Shown piece by piece: positions 29,848-42,583 of a stretch of 64,000 bases of DNA; within the stretch, counting starts at the first letter, position 1, and every line of letters begins with the position of its first letter. The notes below the pieces were generated by a model. It ran no database searches. It had not been told where the DNA came from and saw only the letters and a list, made by a program, of their open reading frames with translations. A program made the translations under genes and the position numbers. This DNA comes from Meira nashicola (Eukaryota; Basidiomycota; Exobasidiomycetes; Exobasidiales; Brachybasidiaceae): the NCBI GenBank assembly GCA_001600355.1, contig BCJU01000001.1, forward strand, positions 4,836,013 to 4,900,012. Reading direction: 5' to 3'.

Positions 29848-32800
29848 TCAATGAAATGGCATTTTGACATCATTTGAGAAAGTGCTAGAAGAAGTGCTGC
29901 TGTTTGGGTTCATCGTTCCGCCTCCACTGTTTGCTGCCCAAGTTGCAGTACGTGTAGCAGCAAGGTTTTCATTGCTACCGTTACTACTTCCCTCACCACT
30001 ATTGTTATGGTGGATGAGCGTATTTTGATGATCGTAATGATAATGATGATGTTGAGAATTTTGTAATTGATTTTGATTTGTATAATTTGTCATATTTGTT
30101 GCTTGATTACTATTTGCAGATGGGATCGAACTTGAAGGTGCTGTTGAAGAATTATTATTATAATCTTGTAACATTGCCTGCAAAGTAGCAGAAGTATCGC
30201 TTAATAAAGCCAAATGTGAAGGTGGTACACTTTGGGGCGGAGAAGGTGGAAATTGACCTCCACTCACCGAAGAAGGGAATGAAGATGGAAAAGATGCATC
30301 TGAACGTACCTCATTGATCGAATACGTTCTCAAACGTCTCAATCCACCACCGCCAGATTGTGCCGCATCATTTGTACTTTTTGTATCAATTTGATTAGGA
30401 GAAGCAAGTTCTTGACCAGTAACTGCAGCATTCATCGCTGTGGTGAAAGATGTAAATGTTGGTGGCGGTGGTGGTGGCATATTGTGAAACATTGTCGGAT
30501 AAGATGGAGGTTGAACAAAAGTCATATTTCCAGGCATATGAGCTGCATGAGAAGTAGTTGAATAGATTGCTGCTGAATCGGAGAAAGATCGTGCCCTTTG
30601 CGTTTCTTGAGCTTGCCAAGTTGCTGCATCGATCGAATGGCTATCATCGTTGCTAATACTTGTACTTACCATGGACGCCTTTCTGTGTACGTCACTACCC
30701 CTTGAATAATGATCTGCCACAATCGCAGTATCTGAATTCATCCTTTGAATATTAATCGGGCTACCTTCGTTTGCTCCTGCTTTTGGCGAAATGATACTGC
30801 GAGCGATTGCAGCAATATCATCAAGTGAGTCCACTTTTGAAGAATTGAACAAAGAACCCGCACGATAAGTCGTATCGAAAGACGTCATGCATAACGGAAA
30901 CTCCCTTTTGTTAGCATAATCATCGATCAAGTTAATGGTCGAGGTAATTTCTTGCAATGATAGTCCTGTATCAAATATGTTTTCATTTTGATCATTATGG
31001 CTTTCTCCCTCTGAGTTGCTCGTCACTTCTGTAGCATTCTGTTTGAGATGAGCAAAAATACGAGCAAGTACTTTTGAAGCACGACCAAAAAGAGATTGAA
31101 TCAAAACACGTTCTTTGGGCGGTGCCAATTGATGAAACACCAGACCATCATCTTTGCAATCACGAATCATGCCGCTAGCAATATCCATAGCAGCACGAAA
31201 TCTATGAGCCAATTCCTTTTGTTGAGATGGTCTATGAGCCATTTGAGGTGATTGTGAGGCAGAAAAGGTGTTTGATAGATTTGATGGTTCACAAAGACAA
31301 ATTGCAAATAGGTAAGCAGCACACAAGATCGACTTATCCGTATACTTGTCCGACAAATGTGGATGTAAGGTAGCAGCGAGTGTTTGTTTTGTTTGATGCA
31401 ACAATTTTGCAGAAACGGCAGCATACATTGTTGAACCAGCATAATCTGCAATACTAGAACCGGTTCCTTGATCATCCGTAGACATATGACCAGCAGTGTC
31501 ATGATGTTCGCCAAATTGTGAAAATGCTTGATTGTAAAATACTGCACTTGAAGAAGATGATTGTACTGAGTGTCCGGTACCATTATTGATCAAAGTATGA
31601 ACCATATTACAAACATGCGCCAAAACTGTCAAAGTACGAGCGTTGGCTGTATGCATGTTCAAAGAAGTGAAATTGGCACTGACATAATCAAGTTTATAAA
31701 TCGCATCTGCACATAAAGCCGTTGATGGAATCTTTGCTGCTGTGATGGCGGTAAATAAGACATGCGGATCAGGACAAATGAAGCGAGCTAAATCACCATC
31801 AGCTTGATCAACTTGAGACCAAATCCATAACAATAACGCATGAGAGATCCAAAAAACATTATTGATCGCTTGCTCTTCAACTTCTGTCATTCTAATTCCA
31901 TTGATCTTGACTTCCAAAGCCGGATTGCGAGATCGATCTGTTACCACACGAGCAATACAACGAACACAAAGCAACAGAAAAGCCGTTGCTTGTTTGACAT
32001 GACCGTGGCACAAGAGTCTAAAACCAAGTAACAATAACGCTTGCGAAATCCAAAAACGTTCTGCCGGTACATTTTGATGAGAATTGAACAATTGTTTCCA
32101 AGCCAATTGAAGGAATGAGGCAGAAGACGGTAAATTGAATGCTAAAGGTGTGCTTGGTTTGATGCCAACCGTAGGTAGGCCAAGCTCAATACCTTCACTG
32201 CATAACAACCAGAGAAGACAATAGTTTGACTGTCCTTCATGATGATCACGTATGAATGGAGTCTTTGGAACAACTAAAGCGACCAAGGGATGATGATTAA
32301 ATGCCATTTCCAATAAATGCTCCACTTGATTGCTGCTAGGAGGACCATGAACGCCAAACCTGTGATGTGAAAGAGAAGAGTGTGAGTTTAAAGAGTATCA
32401 GATATAGAGTGTAGGATCACCTACCATTGCTCTGCTTCAGGATTATCTAAGCCATCAATCACAGTCATGGAACGATCAGTGATTAAGCTTTGAACATATG
32501 GCAACGAAGAATGATCCCCGAGTCCATTTTCAGCATTAACAGCGTTGAGCCTTGCCATTGTCAACTTGATCAAATCAAAAGTGATGATAGGCAATGCATC
32601 TACATAAGTCAATGGAACGGAAAAAGCAGGTAAAGCACCTGATCCATTATTTGAACGTTGAATTGCATTATGCACTAATGCTGATTGCTGAGTCATGGCA
32701 AAGAATGTACCAAACAAAAATGTCAATTCATCACCAACCAAATTTCCTTCCATCGTTGGAGGTGGAATGTTGTTTTGATGTTGCAAATGAATTGGAATGC

Positions 32801-33113
32801 CTGAACGATCCAAATGTTCTGCGCCACCATATTCGTGTAAATTGTTTGGATCAACACCGTATTCGACAGGCCTAGATACACCGAAAGAAGATACATTCTT
32901 TTGTTGTTGTGAAGATGCAACAGTTGCAGCAGCTGCCGCAGCAGCAGCATAACGACCTTTGAATGCAACAGGTTCATATACGCATGGCTTTTCACGTTGA
33001 CGGCATGTTGTACAGCATGGTAAATCGCCTGAACATCGCATCTTTCGTTGACGACAAAAAACGCAAGAGCGTCGCAATTCGGTGGGCTTTGGATTGCCCG
33101 TCAAGGCGTCCAT
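29848..33113 (-). CDS. Zn2Cys6 fungal transcription factor, two exons
   Basis: Predicted exons 33113-32425 and 32359-29848 (65-nt intron, GTAGGT donor), 1066 aa. The N-terminal zinc binuclear cluster has six cysteines at residues 17, 20, 27, 34, 37 and 44, spacing CX2CX6CX6CX2CX6C, with the basic RQRKMR between. An Ala/Gln run follows. The middle part looks like a fungal-specific transcription factor domain (EVEEQAINNVFWISHALLLW ... RFICPDP). The C-terminal third is low complexity, Ser/Asn/Gln/His-rich, with MPPPPPPTFTSF. It binds DNA in the nucleus by family; targets are unknown. Confidence 0.9.
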
Positions 33114-35115
33114 TTTTGTTGTCTTGTATGAGAGAAGGTTGTGAAAGTGAAGAAGAAGAAAAGATTGCTTTTTGAATTTGAACGAATAATCAATAATGAT
33201 GATGACGGTGAAAAGAAAACAAAGTATGAATGATCGATGTTGGTGGTTCAGAAGAAAAACATTTGAACGGATGCAATTGTCAAGATGTACTTTTTTGTCA
33301 ATCTTGTTTTTTATTAAGATTGAACCTTATCTTTTTGAGTGGTGTATTGCATTTTATTTTCTCATCAACTGATGGATTGCACAGCCTTTCCTTTGTGGGG
33401 ACAAAAAAAAGTGTACCTTTTGTACTCACGGTAAGGTATACATCATCTGTGCACTTATTGCCACCTTTTTCTTTACTCGGATTGATCCCTTTTTTTCTTG
33501 CTATTCATGAATTATGCTGTGCGATTGGTTAAGAAGAAGCATAAACAACAATCATGGGAAATGAAGTTAAGCATAATCACATAAATTTTACGCCATTGCT
33601 CAAGTGAATATAACCTTGACCGCCGCCCTAACCGCGCTCGGCCGCGTCTTTAGTCAAAGAGAGAGTGTGTGAAGAAAGAGAGATGTGCTGAACAGATAAA
33701 GTGCGGTTGTGCTGATTGTGACTTTTGAAGTTGGGTCCGGAGAAATTATTAAACAAAAAATTAATGCCAGGATTGCAATTTAGGATTTAATTCAACTTTT
33801 GTCATCACGTCACTTTTCCCACCACAAAAAAAAAAAAACATTATCTTCTTTTTCGCCAAGCAATTTATAAAAGGTGGCGCTCCAAATCGTCAATTAAAAT
33901 CCTGGTCTGAATGTGAAAAAAGTTCCACATGAAAATTGTTGTTATGCTCAACTTCATTTGCACCGAGAAACGGCCGTTATCCTCACGATTAGTGTGATAT
34001 AAAGTGGAGAAAAAAAGAGTAGTTTTTTGGATCAAATGCAATTTTTCTACTCTTTCCTTCCTTGATAGCACGCCTTTTTATCCGCATACATCCAAAACAT
34101 GTATTATGAGAAAGGTTATTTTGCATAATTGGCTCTAGCCACAAAAGTAATGACAGATGTCAGATGCAACGGTATCTCAGAAGAACGAATCATAAATGAG
34201 GGCGTGTGTGGCTGAATGGAACAAAAACGCTTTCCTCATATCCGATTTGCTAAATATTGTTCTTGATGGCGTTGCTCATTTGTTCCTGCTTAGCAAAACA
34301 AAAGAAAGAGAGAATATGATTTGGTTTGTCATCTATTCAGTCAGTAAAAAAAGTGCTTAACGCGGCTAATTGAATTTTCATGCATCGGACAGACAGTAAT
34401 GCATATAATGTCTTTCTTTTGAAAGGAAGGGAAAATAAATGTACGATTCAATTCACTCTTCCCAAGCCATCTTCGGAGCGGCCATCCGCGCCTTGTTTTT
34501 TTTTTCACATTTTTTACTTCTTTTTTCGCACGGAAACTTTTTGATTGTACCTTATCGATCGGAAGACGAACATGAATTGGTTATTAGCTTTTCGGCCGGC
34601 CGCTTTTTCGTGATTATGATGAGCAAAGTTCTCATCAATCAATTATTGGTTATAGTACATCTCATATGAATAATTTCCTTTATCATTTGGACTCTAGAAT
34701 GGGTGCGTTTTTGCCACTCCGAAAAGCCAGAGAATAACGCTGTCACAATGATCTCTTCTGGGAAATCGTCATCTAGACTACATAAGTAGGCGTATTATAC
34801 GCTGCCCAAAATAGTCTTTTGGCGTCGTTTTAACTCCGAGAGTCTCCCCCCACTTTAATAACGTGCTTTGCTTCAAAATGTTTTTGTTCGGCGTTTAAGA
34901 CCGATATTCCGAAGATTTGGCTGAAAAGCACGCTAGAGGGACCCCAGAAGCAAGTTATGATTTGAAATGCCTGATCGTTCATTTGTCCGTTCAGCTGACT
35001 ACCATCAAGAATGAAGCATATATTCTAGAACGAGCAACTTCAACGACAGCCTTAAAACACCATTTATAGCGATTGAATAAAGGTTCCTCAAAGTACCGCA
35101 TTGTGATCAAAAATA
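33114..35115. other. Gene-free region, 2.0 kb
   Basis: Divergent upstream region of the Zn2Cys6 gene and the PLP enzyme gene. It contains A/T homopolymer runs near 33825 and 34495 and no frame or RNA gene with recognisable features. Such a large gap is common upstream of regulator genes. Confidence 0.45.
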
Positions 35116-36384
35116 ATGTCAATAACAGGCGATAATACGGCAAACCGGCCAAATTTTGTCACTTTATCGGATATTGAAAAAGCACATAAACGAGTAGAAG
35201 CATTCGTTCATAGAACGCCATTATTAACTTCAACTTTGATTGATGAAATTGCAACAAAAGCGGTGAATGAATTTCTAAAAAATGAACAAACAGCAAATAC
35301 TACTACACCACCTAACCTACGTATCCGAATAGCATTCAAATCAGAACATTTACAAAAAGTAGGAGCTTTCAAAATGAGAGGAGCAACGAATGCAGTTCAA
35401 ACACATTTAGAAAGGATTTCATCAAATGAGTCTTCTTCATTTGATCCTTCAAAGTTATGGGTTATTACACATTCTAGTGGAAATCATGCTGCTGCAGTTG
35501 CATGTGCAGCCAGGAGTGTAGGTGCAAAAGCTGCCGTTGTTATGCCAAGAACTGCACCTCAAGTTAAAAAGGATGCAGTTGCAGGATATGGAGCAAAGAT
35601 AATCGAATGTGAACCAACACAAAAAGCTCGTGAAGAAGCAGCAGATAAATTAATGGAAACTTTGCAAAAAGAGGATAATGATAGAATTGTACGTTTCATT
35701 CATCCTTATGATGAAGAATTAGTCATTGCTGGACAGGGAACATTAGCTATTGAAATGTGGCAACAAGCTCATGCACTTGAACAAACGAAAAGAGGATGTT
35801 CGGAAGCACAATCTGTAGCAAATACAACACGAGATGATGGCACTAGATGGAAAGAGAGGGATGCAAAGCATGAGCCTGTCTTTGACATCGTTATTGCACC
35901 CGTTGGAGGTGGTGGTATGTTGAGTGGAGTATCAACAGCTATCAAAGGCAAAGATGAAAGGATTCAAGTTATTGCAGCTGAACCAAAAGAAGCAGATGAT
36001 GCAGCTCGTACATTTCAATCTGAAACCCTTCAACCTGCTATCACACCTCCAAGAACGATTTGTGATGGATTATTGACTGCATTATCACCATTCACATATA
36101 GACATATTAAGAAAAACGTTTCTACAATCTTGACAGCAACAGAAGATCAAATTAAAGATGCTCTTCAGTTAGTATGGACACGCATGAAACAATTCATCGA
36201 ACCTAGTGCAGCTGTTGGATTGGCAATCATTCTTCATAATCCAGAAGTAGCAAAACAAATAAGCAAGATTGCACAAAATAAAACAAATACCACAAAAGAA
36301 CCTATTGAGATTCGAATTGGTGTGGTTTGGACAGGAGGAAATGTAGAATTAGCAAATATTGCAAGATTGTTTGCAAATGAGTGA
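35116..36384 (+). CDS. Serine racemase / threonine-type dehydratase (SRY1 family)
   Basis: 422-aa PLP fold-type II enzyme. Family relatives racemise or deaminate serine, or dehydrate threo-3-hydroxyaspartate (yeast Sry1). Motifs: the PLP lysine at K86 in KVGAFKMRGA, the SSGNHA loop at 119-124, the phosphate-binding tetraglycine at 263-266 (PVGGGGMLSG), and FIEPSAAVGLA near the end. An insert of about 35 residues at 218-255 lies just before the tetraglycine. The ATG at 35116 is the first in frame. The exact substrate (serine, threonine or hydroxyaspartate) cannot be read from sequence. Probably cytosolic, since no targeting signal is seen. Confidence 0.88.
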   Translation: MSITGDNTANRPNFVTLSDIEKAHKRVEAFVHRTPLLTSTLIDEIATKAVNEFLKNEQTANTTTPPNLRIRIAFKSEHLQKVGAFKMRGATNAVQTHLERISSNESSSFDPSKLWVITHSSGNHAAAVACAARSVGAKAAVVMPRTAPQVKKDAVAGYGAKIIECEPTQKAREEAADKLMETLQKEDNDRIVRFIHPYDEELVIAGQGTLAIEMWQQAHALEQTKRGCSEAQSVANTTRDDGTRWKERDAKHEPVFDIVIAPVGGGGMLSGVSTAIKGKDERIQVIAAEPKEADDAARTFQSETLQPAITPPRTICDGLLTALSPFTYRHIKKNVSTILTATEDQIKDALQLVWTRMKQFIEPSAAVGLAIILHNPEVAKQISKIAQNKTNTTKEPIEIRIGVVWTGGNVELANIARLFANE

Positions 36385-36620
36385 TGGTAAAGATAGTCAC
36401 AATTCAATGTATCATGAATTAAATTTTAATTAATTAATCAGTTTGTTATATGAATGCTAATTGAACAATGATGTCGAGTGAATAGACTCTATGTACACGA
36501 ATGATGAGGATGCCTTATGAATACAATGATGATGAAAGAAAAGAGGTGAAAAAGGAGGGAAAATAAAAGTGGAAATCATCAAGCTTGCCATGGTGGTGGT
36601 CAAGAATGTGCGTGTATAAA

Positions 36621-38144
36621 TTAATAAACCGATAAGCCCAACATGCTTCCCCAAGTACGTTCGTATGGTTCTTCAACCAAACGATTATCCCAAAGAGGAC
36701 TTGGATCAGAAGATGATGATTGTTTTGTAATTTTTGTGTTTTGCTTGCCTAGAATATCCTTTGACGTACGAATAAGGAATGAAGTGGGCAAATGATTACG
36801 GGTCGATAATACCTTTGCTGGTACTTCACCAGAAAGATTAAATTCATTAAAAGCAGAAGATTCGAATGATTTCAAACCAAATCCTGAATCGCGAAGATAT
36901 GATTCGGCATAACATAATTGTGGTGGCGATTGGCTCAACAAACTTCCGTTGTTTGCATCGTTTGTAAACATGAGTGTTGATTCGATCTTATTGTTTACAT
37001 CTTGTTCTTCTTCTTCCCATTCATCTTCATTAACTGTATCCAAACTATAACCCGATACGAGGGATGGTACAGACATATTGCGTTTCATGGTTAGTGAATT
37101 GGTGTCGTTGTCAATGGTGCCTTCACTCATATAAGAATCAATATCTGGAATGATCCAACGCCATAAGCTCCATAAACTACTTGCGTTTTCTAAATCTTCT
37201 TGACCAATTTCACCGTGAGCCAATAAGTCTAAATCGCCTGCAATCGTAGCTGCACGGTCGCGATTCGCCAAAATGCTAGAACGACCGATTTGCTTTGCTT
37301 TTGTCTCTGCATTCAAACTTGATGGTGAAGATAATTGACCGAACAGGTGACCATCAGATTGACTATGAGACATCCCTGTTTCCAAAGGTGACGATTCATC
37401 GTTCTGATCGGATCCAAAGATGCTCAAATTGAACATATACTTTGCAAGACGTTCCATCAATGGACCTGCAGACTTTGCGATATCTTGTTCTTCATCGGCC
37501 TTTGCCTCTGCTTTTTTGGAGGTTGAGGATACTTGAGCATGAGGAACTTTATGATGATCGTCTTCCTCATCATAATCATACGTTGAAAGTTGCAAAGGAC
37601 CATGTCCATGTAATGAAGAATCTTTTGCATTGCTTGTCTCTTGATAATTGTTTGATACTTCTTCATTTTCATGTGCCTCCATTTGATCCTTTACATCATC
37701 ACTTCTTTTTGATTCTCCTAATGCTCTTGCTAATTGACCATCAGGATCGTTATCTCCTTGATCTCCGTGCCAACTGCCATCAGATTGTGCACTGACAAAG
37801 CTTGCCAAACTTTCTGATCGACGTAAATCGGCATTGGCTGTAGGTAGACCAAAGAAAGATGATTGAGTTGATAAGATTGTTGACTCTTTCTTAAATGCTT
37901 TAATTGGAGTTGCATGTACTCTTACTTCTTTCTCATCTTCTTCTGTTGACCACCATGAGCATGGATAAGCCAATAAAGGTGACTTTGCACAAAGCTCAGG
38001 AGGTGGAAGGTGTAAAGGCAAGAATGTATCAACGTGTAATGATTTCGCTGGTGCGTCAGGAACAGACGTTGAACGTGCATGACGGCGACGTTCCATAATC
38101 TTACGAATAGCGATGGTTTCAGAGCGTGGAAGAGTTGCGAACTT

Positions 38145-38176
<32 letters not shown>

Positions 38177-38573
38177 GAGATTCTGACATTCTGTTCAACT
38201 TTTGTTCATCTTCTGATGTTGTTGATGATGAGGAGGAGGAAGAGGAAAAAGAAGAAGAGCTACTATCTGTTGAAGTAACTCTCGATCGACGTTTACGATT
38301 TTCCTTTTGTGTGGAGACTGCAGCTGCAATCGTCTTTGTTGCAGATAATTGACGATTTGAATGGGATCTGTATGTCATTCTTGGTCGAGTGGAGGAAGAA
38401 GGATATGTTTCATCAGTTGATCCATCGAAGAATAAGTTTTGTAATTTGTTTTGCTTTTCGATCTCGGTCGAAGATACGGAACCTCGGGCGGAAGGCCATT
38501 GAATAGGAATATGAACAAATAGACGCGGTTCCCCTTCTTCATTCATTGGGCATTGATTAGAAGATGCAATCAT
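36621..38573 (-). CDS. Unrecognised large Ser-rich protein with polyQ tract
   Basis: 650-aa intronless protein that I cannot assign to a family. It is disordered, with Ser runs, a glutamine run (about 11 CAA codons at 38145-38177), acidic patches and a basic RRRHARSTS segment. Conserved-looking islands are FVHIPIQWPSARG near the N-terminus, ERLAKYMFNLSIFG, SLWSLWRWIIPDID, and the C-terminal EPYERTWGSMLGLSVY. Proteins of this look are often kinase-regulated scaffolds, but that is guesswork. No transmembrane segment is clear. Confidence 0.6.
38145..38177. repeat. (TTG)11 microsatellite coding for polyglutamine
   Basis: Eleven perfect TTG units on the plus strand, read as CAA on the minus strand, in the unrecognised 650-aa gene. 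Confidence 0.9.
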
Positions 38574-41304
38574 CTTGCATAAATGCTATAATCGCGATAC
38601 GGCGGAGGCGGCGTTAAAAGCGGTTGAATTGATAAAGATCAAATTAATCGTACTCGTTCTTTTATCCGTAAAAGGATTTCGTTGGTTGTCGTCAAAAAAG
38701 GTATAGAGAGATGAATGTAATAAAGACGATGACCACACGAATGAGATGATGTCGAGAAAGAGAAGTGAAGTAGGGAAAGAGGTGCCTACTCAAATCAAAT
38801 TCATATGTTCAAGCCTGCCTTTTTCTCGATGATAACAATCAGGAACTTCTCCACCACCTCAAAATTCACTCAAAATTCGCCAAACTGATAAGGAGTTTTA
38901 ATTCCCTCGTTGCAGATATCCTCTGGTCGAATGAAAGGATTATTATTTTTAAATTTCCTCTCCGCTGCCGCTGCCGTGTTTTGTGTGATGTATGAGAACA
39001 ATTTTTAGAAACAGTGAATTTACGCCCCTCAGATGAACAAAAGCACGCAATCCCATATTTTGCCTCTCTAACGTCGATAATTTTTTTCTTTAGCTCAAAT
39101 TCTTTTATTACATTCTTATTTGGCGAAATTAAGCAGCGAATTATTAGCCTATTTCCCTTGGATGTATGTAAAATCTTCTCCTCTTCGTCAACTTTCCGTG
39201 TTCGGACCTCTTTCTTAAATTTCTCTCTTCTTCTCCCTCTTCGCCAGAAATCATTACAAAGGGAAATATTAAAATATTCTCGTTTTTTTGGAATCTTCCT
39301 CCTCAAGTCAGGGGTGAAGATCACTCTGTAGGTACAGGTATGTTGCCGAGAATTGACGTTGGAATGCAGTTAATTTGATAATGCTTGGACCTTTAAAATT
39401 TCATTTGGCGCTTTTGAAATAAACACACACAAGAGCCCTTTTGCCTTTGATGCTGTGTAAATGACGAACGAAATCAAACCCGTTTGGGTTCGTGCATATA
39501 AACGTACATATAACAATAGGCGTGCGCTGCGCAGGAACCTGTTAACCTCCATAAACTAAAGCAATAATTTAGCGTTTTCATTAACCCACACTACTCGGCA
39601 GGTTTGGGGAATATTAGAAAGTCTAGAATTAAATTGACAAAAAAAATCAACAGTGCAGTGCGCCCCACAAGACCCCAGGGGGAAGAAGGTAAAAGCTGCA
39701 TAGAAGTCTGGGAAATTGGCCCAAAACGAGAACAAAGGAAAGAAACAAATTACGCGTAGTAGCGCAGTGCAGCGCAGTGACTGCTGCCGAATTATCTGAG
39801 TTTTAACTTGAATTTTTTGAACTTTTTTATGTGTGTGTAAATGCCGCTGCTGACTTTTAATCATACTTTTAATTTTCCCATATCTATAAGTTTAATATGC
39901 AACTTTTATGCAAGAAGCCTTTTTTTGCGTTGTGCCTCTACGCCTTAGACAATGTTGCAATCTTATCTGTAAACATACAATACAATCAGCCTAACCAAAG
40001 GCGAACTTTTTTAAAAATTCATTTGGAGATAATTCGGAATTTATGGCATGTGGGAAAAATCAACCTTAAATTCAAAATTCTTTAAATTACCTCCACTGTA
40101 GCACACAATCAGTATGATCATTCCGAAATGCCAACTTTATCTTAAGCAGACTTAATCGTTTCAATGTCAATCGTACGATCGTAATAGTTGTGCCTGACTT
40201 CGTTCGAGAAGATCGAAAATGATATAACCTTTTCGGTCAGATTCATACTCCAATTTTCATTCAAAACAGTCTCCACATCTTCCCCTCATACTTATAAAGT
40301 TTCACCGAAATTTGATTGTATTCTAAGTTTTTTATCAATCGATTGTTCAACGATATTATAAGCAAAATAGTTTATTTGTTCGGCCCGAGAGAGTTTTATA
40401 TATACATGTATAAGCGAGACGTTAGATGAATTGATTCGAAAAAGTGTTTAAAAGAATAAAGGGATGTAGTACTAGTCTATGAAGAATCTGTATATGCAAG
40501 ATGTCCTGCGCAGCGCAACGCAATGCACGTACGGGCTAGAAGGTGATACTAGCGTATCTCGAGGCGTACATAAAGATCACATGAAGCATGTAAGCATTCA
40601 ATGCAACTAAAAATTTAAATTTCAATCCCGCTCTTGCATACATACATGGAAAAATTTTATAAGCAGAGCAATTCGTATATTGTAGACCTCGCAATATTCG
40701 AACTTAAGCTGCTTGGCATAATTGGTTGATGTGTCATGCAAAGATTGTCGTTGCTGCTTACTGATTTACCTAATTCAAACGCCGCTCAAAAGTCTCATGG
40801 GTAATTTCACTTATTCACCTGACAAGCTCTAAGGTACTATCCGGCAATTGAATGCGTCACCAAGAATATTCTCATTTAGTCTATATGTAACAAAATTCAA
40901 ATTCCATTAGTAAGCAAACATCAATTTATGCACGCATGAGATAGGGGAGCGCTAAATTAACGCTGGGCGTAATTTGTCTGAGAAAGATACTTCCGTTCCC
41001 ATGATGTCAATATTGATATTAGAGTTATCTTTCTATTTTTGGATTGACAAAGGCATGAAGATGACATCAGATGACACAAAAAGTGCGGGGTAAATTGTAC
41101 TAGGCAATGACATGGTGGTGACTCTATAAAGTGGATATGTGCTAGTGTTAATCGCTTGTTTTGTCAGTTCCAATGACGCTTTAGCTCATCTAAATATACA
41201 TACTGTGTGTATATTGCTTTGTGACCGCAACTGAACTTTTTTTCTCATGCCAAGATTCAAATGAAAAATAAGTCTATTATGAACTAATGAATGGAAATCT
41301 ATCA
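38574..41304. other. Gene-poor region, 2.7 kb
   Basis: The longest stretch without an assigned gene. Small frames on both strands look like chance. It carries several copies of a GCGC-containing motif (near 39525, 39762 and 40507) set in AT-rich DNA. No tRNA or known ncRNA was recognised by eye. Confidence 0.4.
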
Positions 41305-42438
41305 TCATACATCAACGTGTCGAACTCTTGTATCGATAATCTTTGGCAAACGTCCTTTGTACAATGCGGTAATCGTTGACTTTTCCTCCCAAACGCCTTT
41401 CCCTTGGATAGGTTGAATCAAAGTATCAAATATCAAAGCTGATTGTTCTCCACCATAAGCACGTGAGATTCCTGTATCGATCAATAATACACTGCCCGAG
41501 CAACGAATCACAAATCCTGATAAATGAGGTGTATGCCCCATGACTAGATGTCGTACGCCTAGGTCTAATCGTGCCTTATCTGCTTCATTGCAAACAGATC
41601 TTTCTTCGTCTAGTGCGTAACCACGATACCATAAAGGACCATGTTCGCCATAAAATTCAGTCTCTTCTTTGGTAGTCCCATCCGGTAGCCAACCTTGAGG
41701 TCTTGGATTGGAAAGTGCTTTTAACAATAAACTGTGACCCACTTGATTGATGTGTGCAAGACCTAGAGCTGCCCATTTTGGATGAATGCCACCATGTACG
41801 AAGCTTGCTCTTGGAACGCTATATGCTTTCGATAATGCTTGAGGAAGATGAGAAGGTGACAATAATTCGATCGTGTGGGATATGGAAAAGTTTGCCGACC
41901 AATCTTGTCCTATCCAGCCATCGGTAGACATTATATGTCTTCTAGCTTTTGCGCCTCCAAAGCTCTTCAAATCGCCTGGCGTTACATATCTCCAATCCAT
42001 CAAAGCATTCATCATTTCGTGATTTCCAATACAATTCAACACATCACCACCTTGCGATCGCGCTTGTTGTCTTAATCTTTGAAACATTTGATAAAGTGCA
42101 ATTGTATCATCTCCACGATCTACGATATCACCTGTACTTACGAGAACGTCGTGACCACCGATCCAATTTGGCAATTCATCATTATCGATCAAATGCGCCA
42201 TTCGTAAGACGTTATGAGCATGTTCCAAATCTCCATGCAAATCAGCCACAGCTACTACCCTTCGCTGTATAACAGCATCATTAATCGAATTAGAACCAAA
42301 GAATTGCTGTGATGAAAGGCTTTTCAATGAAGAACCATGGTATGCCAACCATGTTGAAACGGCTGGACCTTGCCAAAAAGTGACTACCAATCCTATTGCA
42401 GCGATAAGTGCTAAGATACGATGTGTGAATGGCATCAT
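41305..42438 (-). CDS. Shewanella-like protein phosphatase (calcineurin-type metallophosphatase)
   Basis: 377-aa protein. A hydrophobic N-terminal segment (ILALIAAIGLVVTFW) acts as signal anchor. The metallophosphatase core has VAVADLHGDLE (D66, H68), GDIVDRG (103-109), GNHEMMN (138-144), HGG (215-217) and GHTPH (301-305), with ISRAYGG near the end. These match the Shelph (Shewanella-like) group of PPP phosphatases, known in fungi, plants and bacteria. The two-metal active site is intact, so it should be active; substrate unknown. Divergent from the SGNH gene with a short 145-base promoter gap. Confidence 0.88.
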   Translation of the reverse strand: MMPFTHRILALIAAIGLVVTFWQGPAVSTWLAYHGSSLKSLSSQQFFGSNSINDAVIQRRVVAVADLHGDLEHAHNVLRMAHLIDNDELPNWIGGHDVLVSTGDIVDRGDDTIALYQMFQRLRQQARSQGGDVLNCIGNHEMMNALMDWRYVTPGDLKSFGGAKARRHIMSTDGWIGQDWSANFSISHTIELLSPSHLPQALSKAYSVPRASFVHGGIHPKWAALGLAHINQVGHSLLLKALSNPRPQGWLPDGTTKEETEFYGEHGPLWYRGYALDEERSVCNEADKARLDLGVRHLVMGHTPHLSGFVIRCSGSVLLIDTGISRAYGGEQSALIFDTLIQPIQGKGVWEEKSTITALYKGRLPKIIDTRVRHVDV

Positions 42439-42583
42439 AGTCTCAACTTTATCATGATCTTTCTTTGTCAGTCTTTCGTGATGGTGGACAGAAAAAGGGG
42501 GCCAGATTCTACTACAACCAAAATTAGTTGATCGAAAAGTGGCGCGTGCGAGGAGAAAAAGTGTTGGTCTACCAAAAAAAGCA

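Noticed and set aside
38866..39331. Overlapping frames of about 105 and 150 codons on both strands
   Set aside because: Arise from a low-stop AT-rich stretch; no domain, no codon-like composition and mutually exclusive.
40990..41090. Possible C/D-box snoRNA (ATGATGT...CAGATGA)
   Set aside because: No terminal stem or proper CTGA D box at a suitable distance was found.
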